Part shown: positions 23,274 through 35,245 of the stretch, one piece after another
Numbering within the stretch: position 1 is the first letter of the stretch
How the letters are laid out: each line of letters starts with the position of its first letter
Assembly: GCA_021397845.1 (NCBI GenBank)
Contig: CM038040.1
Location: forward strand, 64,930,088 to 64,994,087
Length of the DNA: 64,000 nt
Direction: 5' to 3'
Source: Areca catechu
Taxonomy: Eukaryota; Streptophyta; Magnoliopsida; Arecales; Arecaceae
The notes under the pieces: generated by a model
What the model saw: the letters and a program-made list of their open reading frames with translations, nothing else
Database searches by the model: none
Told to the model about the DNA's origin: nothing
Made by a program: the position numbers and the translations under genes

Positions 23274-25219
23274 CCTAGCCAAGTAGGCGGTAAAGTTCAA
23301 TGAATTCGACATCACATACTGTCCATGACTGGTGTAGAAGGCACAAGTCCTCATCGACTTCTTGGTAGAATGCACCTAGGCGGACGAGGATCCGGACGAG
23401 GCAGGCAGGCGAGCTGAGCCCGAGCAGAACTCAGCCTCTGAAGCAATGAGTGGATCCTCCACATTGATGGTGTAGCAAATTCTGGAGGAAGTGGAGCCGA
23501 CCTCATCCTCGCCAACTCCGATGGGGTCGTCGTAGAGTATACACTGCGCTTCCTCTTCAAGATGACCAAGAATCAGGCCGAGTATGAGGCACTTTTCATA
23601 TGGGGTTGAAGGTGTCCTACGAGCTAGGCATAAAATACCTAAAGATCTTCATAGTTCGCAACTCGTGGTGGATCAAGTCTCTGATGAGTATGAAGCCTAG
23701 GATCCCATGATGGCAAAGTATATGGACAAGGTATGCTCATACACAGCAAACCTCCAGCACTTTAGCATTTCCCACATACCTCATGCGGAGAATGCCCGGG
23801 TTGACATCCTCTTCAGGCTGGCAACCTTACTAGAGTCATTGCTAGGGCATACCTTCATTAAGTACCTAGAAGCCCCCAGCTACGAGTCTACAGCAAAGGT
23901 CCAACAAGTCACCTCTAAGGCAAGCTGGATGGATCTCTATGTCAAATACATAACCACCGGTGCCCTATCTAAGCATCGCAAGGAAGCCAGCCTCCTCAAG
24001 AAGAAGGCTACGTGATTCGTGCTGATGGATGGACAGCTTTACCAGAGGTCTTACTCTTACCCCCTACTGAAGTGCTTGAAGCCCTCAGAAGCCATTTACA
24101 TGCTTTGAGAGATATATGAAGGCATTTACGGAAATCACGTGGGGGGCAGGACACTAGCTTACAAGGCACTCTGGTAAGGGTACTTCTACGAGACCATGCA
24201 TGAAGACGCCACTGATTTTGTGAAGAAGTGTGACCGCGGTCAGCATCACACCCATGTCTAGTGACAACCGGTGGCCCCGCTCTACCAATTGTCAGCACCA
24301 TGGCTATTCACCCAGTGGGGAATGGACATCCTAGGTCCCTTTCCTCCTGTATTTAGTCAACGAATGTTTTTGATTGTGGCCAATGATTACTTTACCAAGT
24401 GGGTCGAGGTCGAACCCCTGGCATGGATCATCGAGGCCAAAGTCAGATCATTCTTCTGGAAGTTAGTCATCTGTTGATTCAGACTCCCACACTCAATCAT
24501 CACTGACAACAGATGGCAGTTCAACATCAGACTTTTGAGGAGTTCTGCTCCAACCTCAACATCCACCATCGCTTCACCTCGGTGTCTCACCCTTAAACCC
24601 ACAAAGAGGCTAAGGTGACCAATCGAACCATCTTGCAAGGGCTCCATACCAGACTTGATGAAGCCATGGGTCGGTGGGTCAAAGAACTCCCTAGTGTGCT
24701 ATGGGCTTACCACACTACGCATCGCACGGTAATTGGCGAGACCCCCTTCATCCTCATCTTTGACATCGAAGCCATGATTCCAGTGGAGCTTAGTCTACCC
24801 ATGCTACAGGAGAGCAATACGATGAGGCTGAGAATCCAGCCCATCTCCTCAACCTAGATCTTCTGGATGAGATGAGGAACAAGGCCCAACTCTGGATGGT
24901 AGCTTACTGGCAGCGAGTAGCTCACTACTACAACTCTCGTGTGAGGCCTAAAGCATTCTGTCCAAGCAACCTAGTCCTCAAGCGAGCAGAGGTGTCCCAG
25001 CCGGGAGAATGCAGCAAACTCTCCACGAATTGGGAGGGCCCCTACAAGGTGGTCAAGGCTCTGCCAAATGGGGTCTACTATCTTGCCAAGCTCAATGGTG
25101 CCCGATTTACATGGACATTGAATGCAAGCAATCTAAGGATGTACTACCAAAAATGTAAGACTTTCTTTCAATTATTAAAGTTTCTTTTTGGTGCAACCCT
25201 ATCTTTCACCTGTACATAA
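23274..25219 (+). pseudogene. T2 RNase H remainder and integrase
   Basis: Continuation of T2 pol after S1. RNase H text is seen at 23560-23800 (QAEYEAL..., then YTANLQHFSISHIPHAENARVDILFRLATL). The integrase zinc region (GIYGNHVGGRTLAYKALW ... CDRGQH) is at about 24120-24250. The core starts at 24300 (WLFTQWGMDILGPFPPV, VANDYFTKWVEVEPLA), then IITDN at about 24500. The C-terminal part includes NWEGPYKVVKALPNGVYYLA (about 25030). Stops and at least three frame changes break it. There is no chromodomain, consistent with Tat. Confidence 0.87.
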
Positions 25220-25254
25220 TACATCCATCCAACTCCAAGTCTGGTGGACAAAGC

Positions 25255-25830
25255 TGGAAAACTTATGTAGCCCCGTACTCAAAGCCGAGAAACTTACGAA
25301 GCCCCGCACTCAAAGTCGAAAAACTTATGAAGCCCCATACTCCAAGCCAGAAAACTTATGAAGCCCCACACTTAAAGCCAGAAAACTTACGAAGCCTCAC
25401 ACTCCCAGCCGAGAAACTTATGAAACCCCACACTGCAAGCCAAAAAACTTACGAAACCCCACACTCAAAGCCAGGAAACTTACAAAGCCACACACTCAAC
25501 TACCTTGCTCATAGTCCGGAAATGTCAATTAGAAAATGTCTAAAATCCCAAAATCTATTGCTTGACTCACAGTTTGACAAATCAAGCCGAGAAACTTACG
25601 AAGCCCTGCACTCAACTACCTTGCTCATAATTCGGAGATGTTAGCTGGGAAACCCCTAAAATCCTACCATCTACCACTTGACTCACAGTTTGGCAAATCA
25701 AGCCAAGAGACTCCAAAAGCCCCGCACTCTATTGCCTTGCTCATAATCTAGAGATGCCAACTGGGAACCCCTAAAATCCTACCATCTATTGCTTGACTCA
25801 TAGCTTGGCAAATCAAGAAGCTCTAGAAGC
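25255..25830 (+). repeat. 31-bp and 116-bp tandem repeats after T2 integrase
   Basis: First array, about eight 31-bp units: the anchor ACTTAYG recurs at 25261, 25292, 25323, 25354, 25385, 25416, 25447 and 25478 (unit GAAACTTAYGAAGCCCCRCA plus 11 bp). Second array, three units of 116 bp: the anchor CCTTGCTCATA is at 25503, 25619 and 25735. It contains fragments of the 31-bp unit, so it is probably a higher-order derivative. Tat elements often carry such arrays between pol and the 3' LTR. Confidence 0.9.
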
Positions 25831-26315
25831 CCTGCACTTGGGTCTACATGACTTCAAGACCAGCAAAACAGGAACGAAGTGTTCTCAGAGCCCTTCATGC
25901 CGATCCTAAGGTTTCAAAATCAACTTGGAGCAACTAAGGCCTGGGAGAGGCACGCACATACGGCAGCCTTGAAGCCTATCTTCTTATCACGAGAAAGGGT
26001 AAAGGAGCTGAAGGCAAAACAAGAACTAGACTAAGTTCATCGGTCGAATGGATTATTTCTTCATTATAGGAATAAGTCCTTCACAGACTCTAATGGATTC
26101 TTTGAAGGTGTTTTAAAGCAAAAAAAAAGAAGAAGAAAAAGAAGAAAGAGAAAAGAAAAGAAAAAGAATGGGGGACGAGAAGGCACACCAGTTGGAAAGA
26201 AAATATATATTCATTGATGATTTTTTTACATCTTACAAAGACTCCCGACAAGCCTGGAAGCCTTCCAAAAATCTAAGTTACAAAAGAAAAGAAAAAATTT
26301 TAAGTCTCACTCATC
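25831..26315. other. T2 spacer with purine tract
   Basis: No gene. A/G-rich run at about 26120-26175. It lies between the tandem repeats and the end of the antisense ORF. Confidence 0.5.
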
Positions 26316-29090
26316 GGCTCCTTTCATAGCCGACGAGTGACTCCTTTTGATGGAGGGGCATCCTGGGTGGTAGCGGCACCGGCTTTGACCTCGACCGCCT
26401 CCAACTTCGGCTCTGGCTCCATCTCCATAGCAGACATCCCTGGTCAAACGGAAATGGGAAGCTCAGGGAGGATGTCCTCCAGCCCCTTCGGTCCGAGGAG
26501 ATGGATGGCCTTGTCTCAGAAGTCATTGAACCCCTGGTGGTAGGAGTCCAACACCACCTCGACGACCTCATCCTTGATGGCCTCGGATGCCTTGAAGTTG
26601 GGGACGGCCTCGGCGGCTTCCTTCTATGTTGCCTCCATCAGTGCAATGGCCGCTGTGGCCTTCTCTAAGGCTACCACAGTCTTGGCCGCTTCCTCTTCAA
26701 GTTTCACCTGGAGGGTCTACGCCCTCCACTCTAGGCAGGCCAACTCCACCGTGGAGGCAGCCACCTTCTCGGCCCTACAGAGGCTCTCCCCCTTCTTTTC
26801 CTTCAAGGCCACTTCAAGCTAGGCAGATTTCTTCTCCAAGCCGGTCACCCTAGCCTTAGAGCCGGCAAGCTAGTCCTAGAGGGCCTTCACCTGTTCCTCC
26901 AGTTCCTGGGCCTGGGTGGCCAGAGCCTGGGCCTCGTCCCTCTCCTTGCAGAGATAGAACTCCTGCTTCATCAACCCCTGGCAAGAGTCTCGGAGGAGCT
27001 GAACGTTGAGGGCCACCTGCATGAAGGACATCAATTAGTACCTCTATAGACAAAAGAAAGAGAATGAAGCAACCAGGAAAGTGACTTACTGAAAAGAGTT
27101 GGAGGAACACCCCGGAGAAGACATCCACCAGTTGCTAGCCGGTCCTCTCCTAGCGGTCCAGTGGCTGGGCGAGGGCATTCAAAACCTCCTCGGCCAGCTT
27201 CTCATCCCTCATTACCTTTGCATCCCATGGCAGGATGAGGGATATCATCTTCAACCCCGACCTCAACATCCCGGATGGCTTCAAGGGTTCCGAGGTAGTA
27301 GCTGGCGAGGGTGCAGCAATGGTAGGCCGGTCACTGATAGATCTGCCCTCAGACAGTGGAGCCGGGCTCTTTGTGGCAGCATCTCTCGTGATGCGGGACA
27401 GAGATTGGACTGGATCGCTGGTGAGCATGAAAGTCACCAGGGATTAGGATTTGCAAAGAAGGAGGAAAGAAGAGGGTGCAGGGTTAAGAAAAAATACTGG
27501 GGTTCACATAGATTCCCCAAGAAGAACAAGCACATAGCAAAGGGGCTCACACAGATGCCCTAGAAGAACAAGCACATAGCAAAGGGGCTCACATAGATAC
27601 CCTGGGCTCACACAGATGCCCAAAATCAGGGATCACACAGAAACCCTAGGAAGATGGAGAAGGGATCATACAGATACCCTAGGATCACACAGATCCTTCA
27701 CACAGAATAATAGAAATTTTATTCATCCATCCTCCTATTATAAAAGGCTGAGGGTGGTATTTATAGATTTTCCAACCCTCATTTGAATTTGAATACAAGA
27801 TAAAAAGATAAGAACGAATCAAATTCAAATATAAGATAGGATAAGATAAGCCTATCTATATATCAATCTTAACCAACCAAATCCTAATTCAAATTTTAAA
27901 CAAAAGATAAATCCTAAATAAATTTATTCCAAAAATGCTTCAAGATCTGTGCCACTCCAAGAATTATGCTTGCTCCAAGATCCATGCTTGAGATGTCCCC
28001 ATCATCTCGCCACCTCTGACTGGGGTAGAGTTTTAGTTCATGTAGGGGCCGCCGGAGGTGCTAGCATGGCCCCCTCTACTGGTCGAGCCTCCCTCCGGGG
28101 CCCGTGGGCTAGAGGATGGATTGTCGACCCAGGCATGGTCGGCATAGCAGCAGGCCCCCTCCTAACAGGCCCTTCACCCGGCCTCCACCCTGGCTCCTCC
28201 CGGGCTTTCTTCATGAGCTTCCCTTCGAGCCCTATAGAGGTAGCCCTCTTCCTAGACATGCTGAGGAGCTCGTCCATCAAGAACTTCATCCCTATAAAAT
28301 ATAAAAAGATTGGTCAATCTCCTATCAAAGTCGGACATCAAACTCAGAAGAAAGAGAGGCCTGGTCTCAAGCCTTATCCTAAGGTGGGGCCTGGCTGACC
28401 CCGGCATCGATGAGGTTCTGCTCGGTCAGTAGATCCCGAAGGACTGGAACCTCAGAAGTAACAAGTCGGTCAAATATCTCTTTGTCGGCTAGCTCGATTG
28501 CAAACTATCGATTGGGGGAGCAGTCTGAGTCACTCTAGACCCAATCCACCCTCTCAATCGAGATGAATATAAACCTGCCCTTCCATCCCTTGATGGAGAA
28601 GGGCAGGTCGAGCTTGAGGTTCATTGGGCGGGGGGCCATGAACCACCACCCATTATCAGATGGGTGGCGCTTCAGGGTGAACAAAGTCCTGAAAAGGGAG
28701 ACACGAGCAAAATCTCGTGAAAGTGACAAAGGATAATAAAGCAGAAGATGGTCCGGATGGAATTGGAAGCAAGCTGGGCCAGGACCAGACAATAATTGCT
28801 GAGAAAGGAAAGAAAGAAAGGATGGAAAGGAAGACGAAGGCTCCCAAAAAAAAAATCTTCATACAGGGCGATTCGGCCTGGGCCATTGGAAGTGACCCAT
28901 TCCTTTGGTCTTGGATTAGAAAGCCAGATGGAGTCGGGGACCCCATACGCATTCTGGACATGGAGGAGGTCCTCACTAGTCATCACCGGTCATCATCGAA
29001 GCAATGCTGGTGGGACTACCCAACTCCTTGACAGGAGTAGGAGTAGGCGGAGGAGCCGTAGGGCATCCAATGACAATCCTTGACTGGCAG
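26316..29090 (-). pseudogene. T2 antisense extra ORF (Transposase_28-like, coiled coil)
   Basis: Antisense to pol, in several broken frames. N-terminal part (28650-28980): RIALYEDFFFGSLRLPFHP, then LAQLASNSIRTI. Next (28535-28720): FTLKRHPSDNGWWFM and SIKGWKGRFIFISIE. This is the pattern of the Pfam 'putative gypsy type transposon' family. The middle (27150-27388) includes EKLAEEVLNALAQPLD. The C-terminal part (26320-27030), pieced together by eye, is rich in Glu/Ala/Leu and looks coiled-coil. L1 is inserted at 27389. Antisense extra ORFs between integrase and the 3' LTR are known in Tat elements; their function is not. Confidence 0.7.
27389..28004 (-). mobile_element. L1: solo LTR of the element C family
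   Basis: 616 bp, TGATGCGGGACA...TGTCCCCATCA, with exact 5-bp target duplication TCTCG at 27384-27388 and 28005-28009. It aligns closely with the LTRs at 44888 and 46785 but has two 42-bp internal units where they have three. On the minus strand it has a TATA box (CTATAAAT, 27759-27766). It arose by LTR-LTR recombination of a full element inside T2's antisense ORF. Confidence 0.95.
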
Positions 29091-29690
29091 GGACCCCTAC
29101 GGACCATGAAGGGAACTTCCTCCTTGCTATCCGAGGAAGGAGGCCTCGATCAAGATGGCCCTGCCTTGCTGGAATGATCTGGGCGATGGAGCCCTCAACT
29201 GGAAGAACTCAAGGAGATAAGAAAAGAAAAGAGAAGATGAGAGAAAGGAGAAATAGAAGCCTAGAAGCCTAACGAAAGCTCCCCTTTAGCACAGGCCAAA
29301 GTAGAAGAATAGAAGAAGGGAAAGAAAGAGGAAGGAGGGAGGGGTCTAACCTACTAAAGGCTTCGAACCTTGGAGCAAAGAGGAGGACTGAAGAAGAAGA
29401 TGGATTCTGCGGAGACTTGGCCTTCTGCGCTCGAAAAACCCTTAAGGGGTAGGAGGGAAAGAGGACAAGTCCCTTTCAAGCACCTGTAGAGTCCCATCAT
29501 CTCATACAAGTCGAAGATGTGCGCCTCTTCTTCTTCCTAGCCAATCGAAGCTCACCATGCATCGAGATCCACTGAGGGTGATGCTTCGATTCAGAGGCAC
29601 CCGCATCGTGCTCGACATAGTAATTATGGTTTCCTTAAAGGGGGGCTGACATGGTGCTGTTTCATTGAGATGGATGCACGATCTCTGGGG
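29091..29690 (+). other. T2 3' untranslated region, polypurine tract and LTR stub
   Basis: No gene. AAAGGGGGG at 29637-29645 followed by TGAC at 29647 has the form of a polypurine tract next to a 3' LTR. Only about 45 bp of LTR-like sequence remains before unrelated X1 sequence. The match of this stub to the 5' LTR start is weak, so the boundary is tentative. Confidence 0.4.
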
Positions 29691-30777
29691 GTGCATGGTT
29701 TTTCTCTATCTTATTCCTCCTGAAACTATCTTGTTGCTTTTAAAAAGGATGATGCTTGGAAAGAAATTAATGATGACAATCAAACCAGTAAGGCTCATGA
29801 TCATGAATAAGTTAAAATAATTTTGTATTTTTTATGCAATAGGGACATACTGGTTGTCTATGAGTGCTCCATCCTGATAGCATCCCATAAGTAAGAAAAC
29901 ACTAATGGTCCATATCAGTGCAGCCTTTATTACAAAATTATGCTTTTTCAATGCATCAAAAGTGTGTGTGCCATTTGATCATAAAAATTTCAGCTCATTA
30001 ATAAGATGCCATAGATATACATCAATCTTCTACTAGGATGTCGTGGTCCAGGAATGACTAATGTAAAAAAGATATTATATTCTTTTATGCACGTCCTAGG
30101 TGATAGATTGAATGGAGTAATAAAGAATGGCCAACATAAATAAGAGGCCACTGCATGACTGAACGGTGTAAACCTATCTGTAAATAGATCTAGTTGGACA
30201 TTGCATGATACCTGAGTACATAAAGTTTGACAAGGATAAAATTTCTTCCATACCTTACTGTATGATGAATGATATAAAGAATAACATAGCATACCCATTT
30301 ACAAGGCTCTTCTTCAATAGCAGTTTGATTGCCATTTAGATTCTATGAAAATTAAATACAAGGATGATTGACTTTAGTACAAGTGGGAGTTTGAAAGAAT
30401 AGTGCTATACAAGACAATCATATTTCTTATATGATAGGAGCTTTTCTATAAATTTTTCCAACTCATGTATTATAATTTATTAATAAAGAGGTATTTATGT
30501 TTCATCATTTGCTGTGTCTTATATTATTTATCTTAAGATTATGATGAATCCCATAGATAGGGCAATGAATTTAGGGTTATGATGAGTTCATAATAGTGAG
30601 ATCTAAAATTATGTAAATCCTAGTCTAAAATATTTCTAGTCATAGGATCATTGATCAGGGATTAATATTTCTAATAAGATTGGCACGTGCTATGTATGCT
30701 GAATGGAGAAGGTGGTTAGTCTCACGACTACTTGTATAGGGATACTAATACAAGGATGTGGTTGCTCATCTGAGAAT

Positions 30778-32223
30778 TGATGTGGCATGCAAGAATGAAG
30801 ACTAACTTAATGGTTTAATTAATTGATTGAGCAATGATACCTATCCACATTAACACTAATTTATATGTAAGAAAGTTAAAAGTAATTCAAAGAAGAGACT
30901 ACTTAATGAAATGAAACCTACCCACAATGTAACTCAATCTAATCAAAAGAAGAAGGGATCTAATGATTGAAGAACCCTTAAGACCAAGATATATACCTTT
31001 ATATGATCAGACTTAAGAGATTCGGAAGGGGTTTACTTACCAATGATGAGCACTCACTTTGTTGATGGAAGATTAATTTCAGCACTCCATTGAGGCGCTA
31101 TTGGACTCAAAGATTGTCACCACCAGAATGAAGACTCCATCCATAATTGGTTCCAAAGCAAAGCATACCTCCTCTTTAACTCTGGATTATAGGGGACCCT
31201 GCAAACAAAGACATTAGAGACATGCCAAGATTGTAGACAATTGATAAAGGAATCAAGATGAAGAGTAAATGTTGGCTCTTCTATGTTGGATAGAAGAGAT
31301 GTTGGAGGGGAAGAAGCTGGCATCCTTGGAAGGGATTGACTCCTTGTTGTGCTTGGAAGATGGAAAGGATGGCGCCTTTTGAAGAAACTTTGATTGAAGA
31401 TCCTTGGAAGTAGGAATTAGTGGGTGACTTTGGGATGAAGAAGGAGATGGCTACCTTTGTAGATTTGATGTTGATGGCTTCATTGGAGATGGCAATCTTG
31501 AAGGCTTGAAGATGATGGCATTGAGAGCTAATGTGAAGAAGGCATCCCTTGGTAGGTAAATACTTGTAGAATATCTAAGTTGAGCCTCACACTCATTCCC
31601 TCACGGAAGGCATTTGCATCACACAAATGGGAAGAAAATTGAAGCTAAAATTCTCAATCTTTCATTCATTCATAACATGCCATTACAAGGGGCTATGGAG
31701 AGGTATTCATAGAACTTCCATGCTCATTTGAAATTTCGAAATTCATGGAGATTTACATGGAGAAGATAGTGGGGAGTTGGAGAAAATGGAGGAGAATTAC
31801 ATGATTTATGAAGAAATATGTGGGCCAGCCATTTTGAGTTTGAATTTAAGTGTAGGTGCCCAAGTGGAAGGGGGTGTGAGGTGTCCTCCATGTTGGTATG
31901 GCTGCCATCTAGGCTGGGTGATGTGGCAATCTAACTTGGACTAGAAGTTGGGAAGTTACTCCAAGGTAGTTGCTTTGCTGATTTTATCCCATGTGCTGAG
32001 TTATCCCAGATAGCTGATGTTTTTCCAAGTGGCAGGATAAGCAGGTAGCAGAATAAGTATAGAATAATTGAAATGTTGAAGTAGTAGAATCTCTCAAATT
32101 GAGTCAGCTCCAGTGCTTGAGTCGGATCTTTGGGTTGTGGTTGAGCTGACTTTTGTGGCTTCGATTGGCTTGCTTTATAATTCAATCCATAATGAATTTG
32201 ATTGAAAACATTTGTCCGCACCA
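30778..32223 (-). repeat. B left LTR (3' LTR)
   Basis: 1446 bp, nearly identical to 38050-39501. The left edge begins TGATGTGGCATGC. The inner edge is ...TTTGTCCGCACCA. The 68-codon minus-strand frame at 31117-31323 recurs in the other LTR (38389-38595) and is not a gene. Confidence 0.93.
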
Positions 32224-32239
32224 ATTTTCCCGGGGTGGC

Positions 32240-35202
32240 AAGAACTCAACCCTGTCAAGTATGGGTCAACTTGACTTTGGTAATGCTCCAATAAGTCTAG
32301 ATCAATTCGTTGTAGGTTCTCCTTAGTGATCCATGAGTTTTCAGATTTTGGTCGACTTAGCCAATGAACCAGATATTGTTGGTGGTCCTTGTTCCTGGTA
32401 GTGACAGTCTTGTCATCCAGAATTTCTCAATTTTGTCTTGCCTCTTTGGAAAAGTGGTTGATGGACACTCAAGGACGAGTTCACTCTCAACAATAGGGTT
32501 AGGCCTAAAAGACTCAATAGGTATCATCATTGGCTCTTTATACTCTATCAAGTCTGAAACATTGAAGGTCGAGCTGATACCTAGGTCAGAAGGTAACTCA
32601 AGTACATATGCATTAGGTCCAATCTTCTTTATGATTTTGAATGGGCCTGCACCATGGGCATGTAATTTTTTAAAGATTCCATATGGGAACCATTTAGGAC
32701 TGAGTCTAATCATTACGTGGTCTCCTTCATAGAATTTTTTGATTCTCTTACATGAATTAGCCATATGTTTATAGGCTTCATTGCTCAAGTTGATTTTCTT
32801 ATTGATTTCTTTATGCAAGTCCTTAATATGCTGTATATAGGATTCAGCAGACTCAGAAATTCATGCTTGTGTGGCCAATGGGATGAGATCTATAGGTTTC
32901 CTAGGTTTGTACCCATGGACCACCTAAGGACTCTTTCTAGTAGATCTATTGACTGAGCTGTTGTAAGCAAACTCTGCTCTAGGTGATAAGAGATCCCAAT
33001 TTTCCATACTATTACCAACTAAACATCTCAGCAGATTCCCTAGACTCCGGTTAACGACTTCAGTTTGGCCATCAGTTTGAGGATGGTAGGCTATGGAGAA
33101 TTTCAGTTTGGTTCCTAGCATATGCCAAAGAGTTTTCCAAAAGTAACTAGTAAACCTGACATCTCTATCTGACACAATGGTTTTGGATAAACCATGTAGC
33201 CTAACCACTTTGTCAAGGAAAAGCTTAGCCATTTTTGAAGCATCGAAGGTTTGAGAACATGGGATGAAGTGAGCCATCTTAGAAAGCCGGTCAACTATAA
33301 CATAGATGGAATCATGTCTCCTTGAGGTCTTTAGGATTCCTAGTACAAAGTCCATACTAAGATCCTACCATGGACAATCAGGGACTGGAAAGTAGTGTAC
33401 AACCCAGTGTTCTGCTTTTGTTGTTTGGCAACAGCACATGTTCGACTTTGCGCCACAACTTGGACCACATTCCTCTTAAGGCTAGGCCAAAATAATTGGT
33501 CTTTTATTGCTAGGATGGTTTTATTTCTACCAAAGCTAGGCCTCCAGTATGAACTTCCCAGATCAAAAAATCTCTAATAGAAGTTTAGGGGACACACAAC
33601 TGATTTCCTTTGAAAAGGAATCCATCTAAGAGAGTATAGTCACTATGTACACTAGATGGTCCTTGTTGGAGGGATTGATAAATATCACTAAAGTCTGGAC
33701 ACTTGGAGTATTCTTCTTTCAATCTATCAAACCCTACAACTTCTGTGCTAATCGAGGTCAAAAGCATGGATCGTTGACTCAGTGCATCTGCAACCCTATT
33801 TTCAATGTCGGCACGATGTTTCAGAACAAAGGTATATGCTTGAATGAATTCTATCCATTTTTTGTGCCTAGAGTTCAATTTATTTTGAAAATTAAGGAAT
33901 CGTAAGGCTTCATGATCGGAATAAAGAACGAACTCTTGCGGTAGTAAATAGTATCTCCAAAACCTCAAAGCTTATACTACCGCGTACAATTCCCTATCAT
34001 ATGTCGAGTATCTCATTCTTGCCTCATTCAACTTCTCACTAAGAATGCCACTGGATGATCCTCTTGGCTCAAAACTCCTCCAATTCCTACTCTAGAGGCA
34101 CATAAGCAACCTCAAACACCTTTGAAAAATTGGGTAACCTTAAAATGGGTGATTGTGTCATTCTTTTCTTGATTTCTAGGAAGGCTCTACTGGCGGCTTT
34201 TGTCCATTCAAAGGCTCCCTTCGTAATGTAGTCGGTAATGGGTGCCATTATGGTACTGAATCCTTGAATGAAGCTCCTATAAAAAGTGGCTAGACCATGG
34301 ACACTTTTGGGTTCTGGCCACTCAACTATGGACTTGACTTTTTTAGGGTCAGCAGACACCCCTTCAGTGGTAACAACAAATCCTAGAATGATAACTCTAT
34401 GGGTCATGAATTTACATTTCTTGTAGTTGGCATAGAGACTATCTTGTTTAAGGGCTTGGCAAACTTGCCTAAGATGGTCTAAATGGTCTTTCTCCATTCT
34501 ACTATAAATGAGAATGTTACCAAAATAGATCACTACAAACTTCCCGATGAATGTCCTCAAAACTTGGGCCATAATCCTCATGAAGGTGCTAGGTGCATTG
34601 GATAGGCCGAAAGGCATTACTACTCACTCATATAAGCCTTCTTTGGTTTTAAAAGCGGTTTTCCATTTGTCCCTGGGTCTAATTCTCACTTGATGATAGC
34701 CACTCTTAACGTCAATTTTGGAGAATATTTTGGCTCCGGCCATCATATCTAACATATCATCCAAACAGGGAATAGGGAAACAATACTTAATGGTAATCTT
34801 ATTGATGGCTCGACTATCTACACACATTCTTCATGTACCATCTTTCTTAGGGGTCAGAAGGACAGGTATTGCACATGGGCTTAGGCTTTTTCTAATGAAT
34901 CCTTTTTGGAGAAGTTCTCCAACTTGACGTTGTAATTCCGAATGTTCTGCAGGATTCATCCTATAATGGGAAAGGTTCGATAATGTGGATCCTGGGATTA
35001 AATCTATGGCATGTTGAATATCTCTCAAGGGTGGAAGGTGATTAGGAAGGTCTTCAGGAAAGATGTCTTGAAACTCCTCTAAAAGTCTTAACACCTCCTG
35101 GGGTTGTTCCTTATGGGGTTGGTCCTGAGCTTCCTTAGTTATTAAAATCCAAACAGAAGAACCACTACTAAGCTCTTGCTCCAATTCCTTAGCACTGATC
35201 AT
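32240..35202 (-). pseudogene. pol: B pol: RT, RNase H, integrase, chromodomain
   Basis: Gypsy order on the minus strand. RT: LTPKKDGT, FSKIDVKSGYHQVRIRP, then VVIYFGNILIYS at 34515-34532. The expected YFDD active site is changed to YFGN. RNase H is at 33585-34080 with SDHEALRFL and RVADALSQRS, broken by a frameshift near 34080. Integrase core: MDFVLGILK, SDRDVRFTSYFWK and PQTDGQTEVVNRS give the D-D-E triad (33355-33050). C-terminal module: DHVMIRLSPKWFPYGIFKK, then a chromodomain reached by frameshift near 32430. Stops at about 34828 and 34621 replace tryptophans. It is non-functional as it stands. Confidence 0.92.
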
Positions 35203-35245
35203 GTTTATTCCTTGTTTCTTGTCCCCTAGGTGACTTGATCATCTC

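Larger units (their letters stand above)
6709..29690 (+). mobile_element. T2: Tat-lineage Ty3/gypsy retrotransposon, nested and degenerate
   Basis: Order on the + strand: long 5' LTR, primer site, gag, protease, RT, RNase H, integrase, tandem repeats, antisense extra ORF, polypurine tract. Pol order and the absence of a chromodomain fit gypsy. The gag zinc-knuckle text, the position of the tandem repeats and the antisense ORF after integrase fit the Tat group. It is cut by S1 (12311-23268) and by solo LTR L1 (27389-28004); without them it is about 11.4 kb. The 3' LTR is lost after about 29690, where X1 sequence begins. Many stops and frameshifts make it non-functional. The exact left end is uncertain. 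Confidence 0.85.

Noticed and set aside
26337..26853. + strand ORFs over the T2 antisense ORF
   Set aside because: Shadows of the minus-strand Glu/Ala/Leu-rich frame, which has the family similarity further upstream.
31117..31323. 68-codon frame repeated at 38389-38595
   Set aside because: Both copies lie in the two LTRs of element B; duplication is explained by the LTRs, and there is no family similarity.
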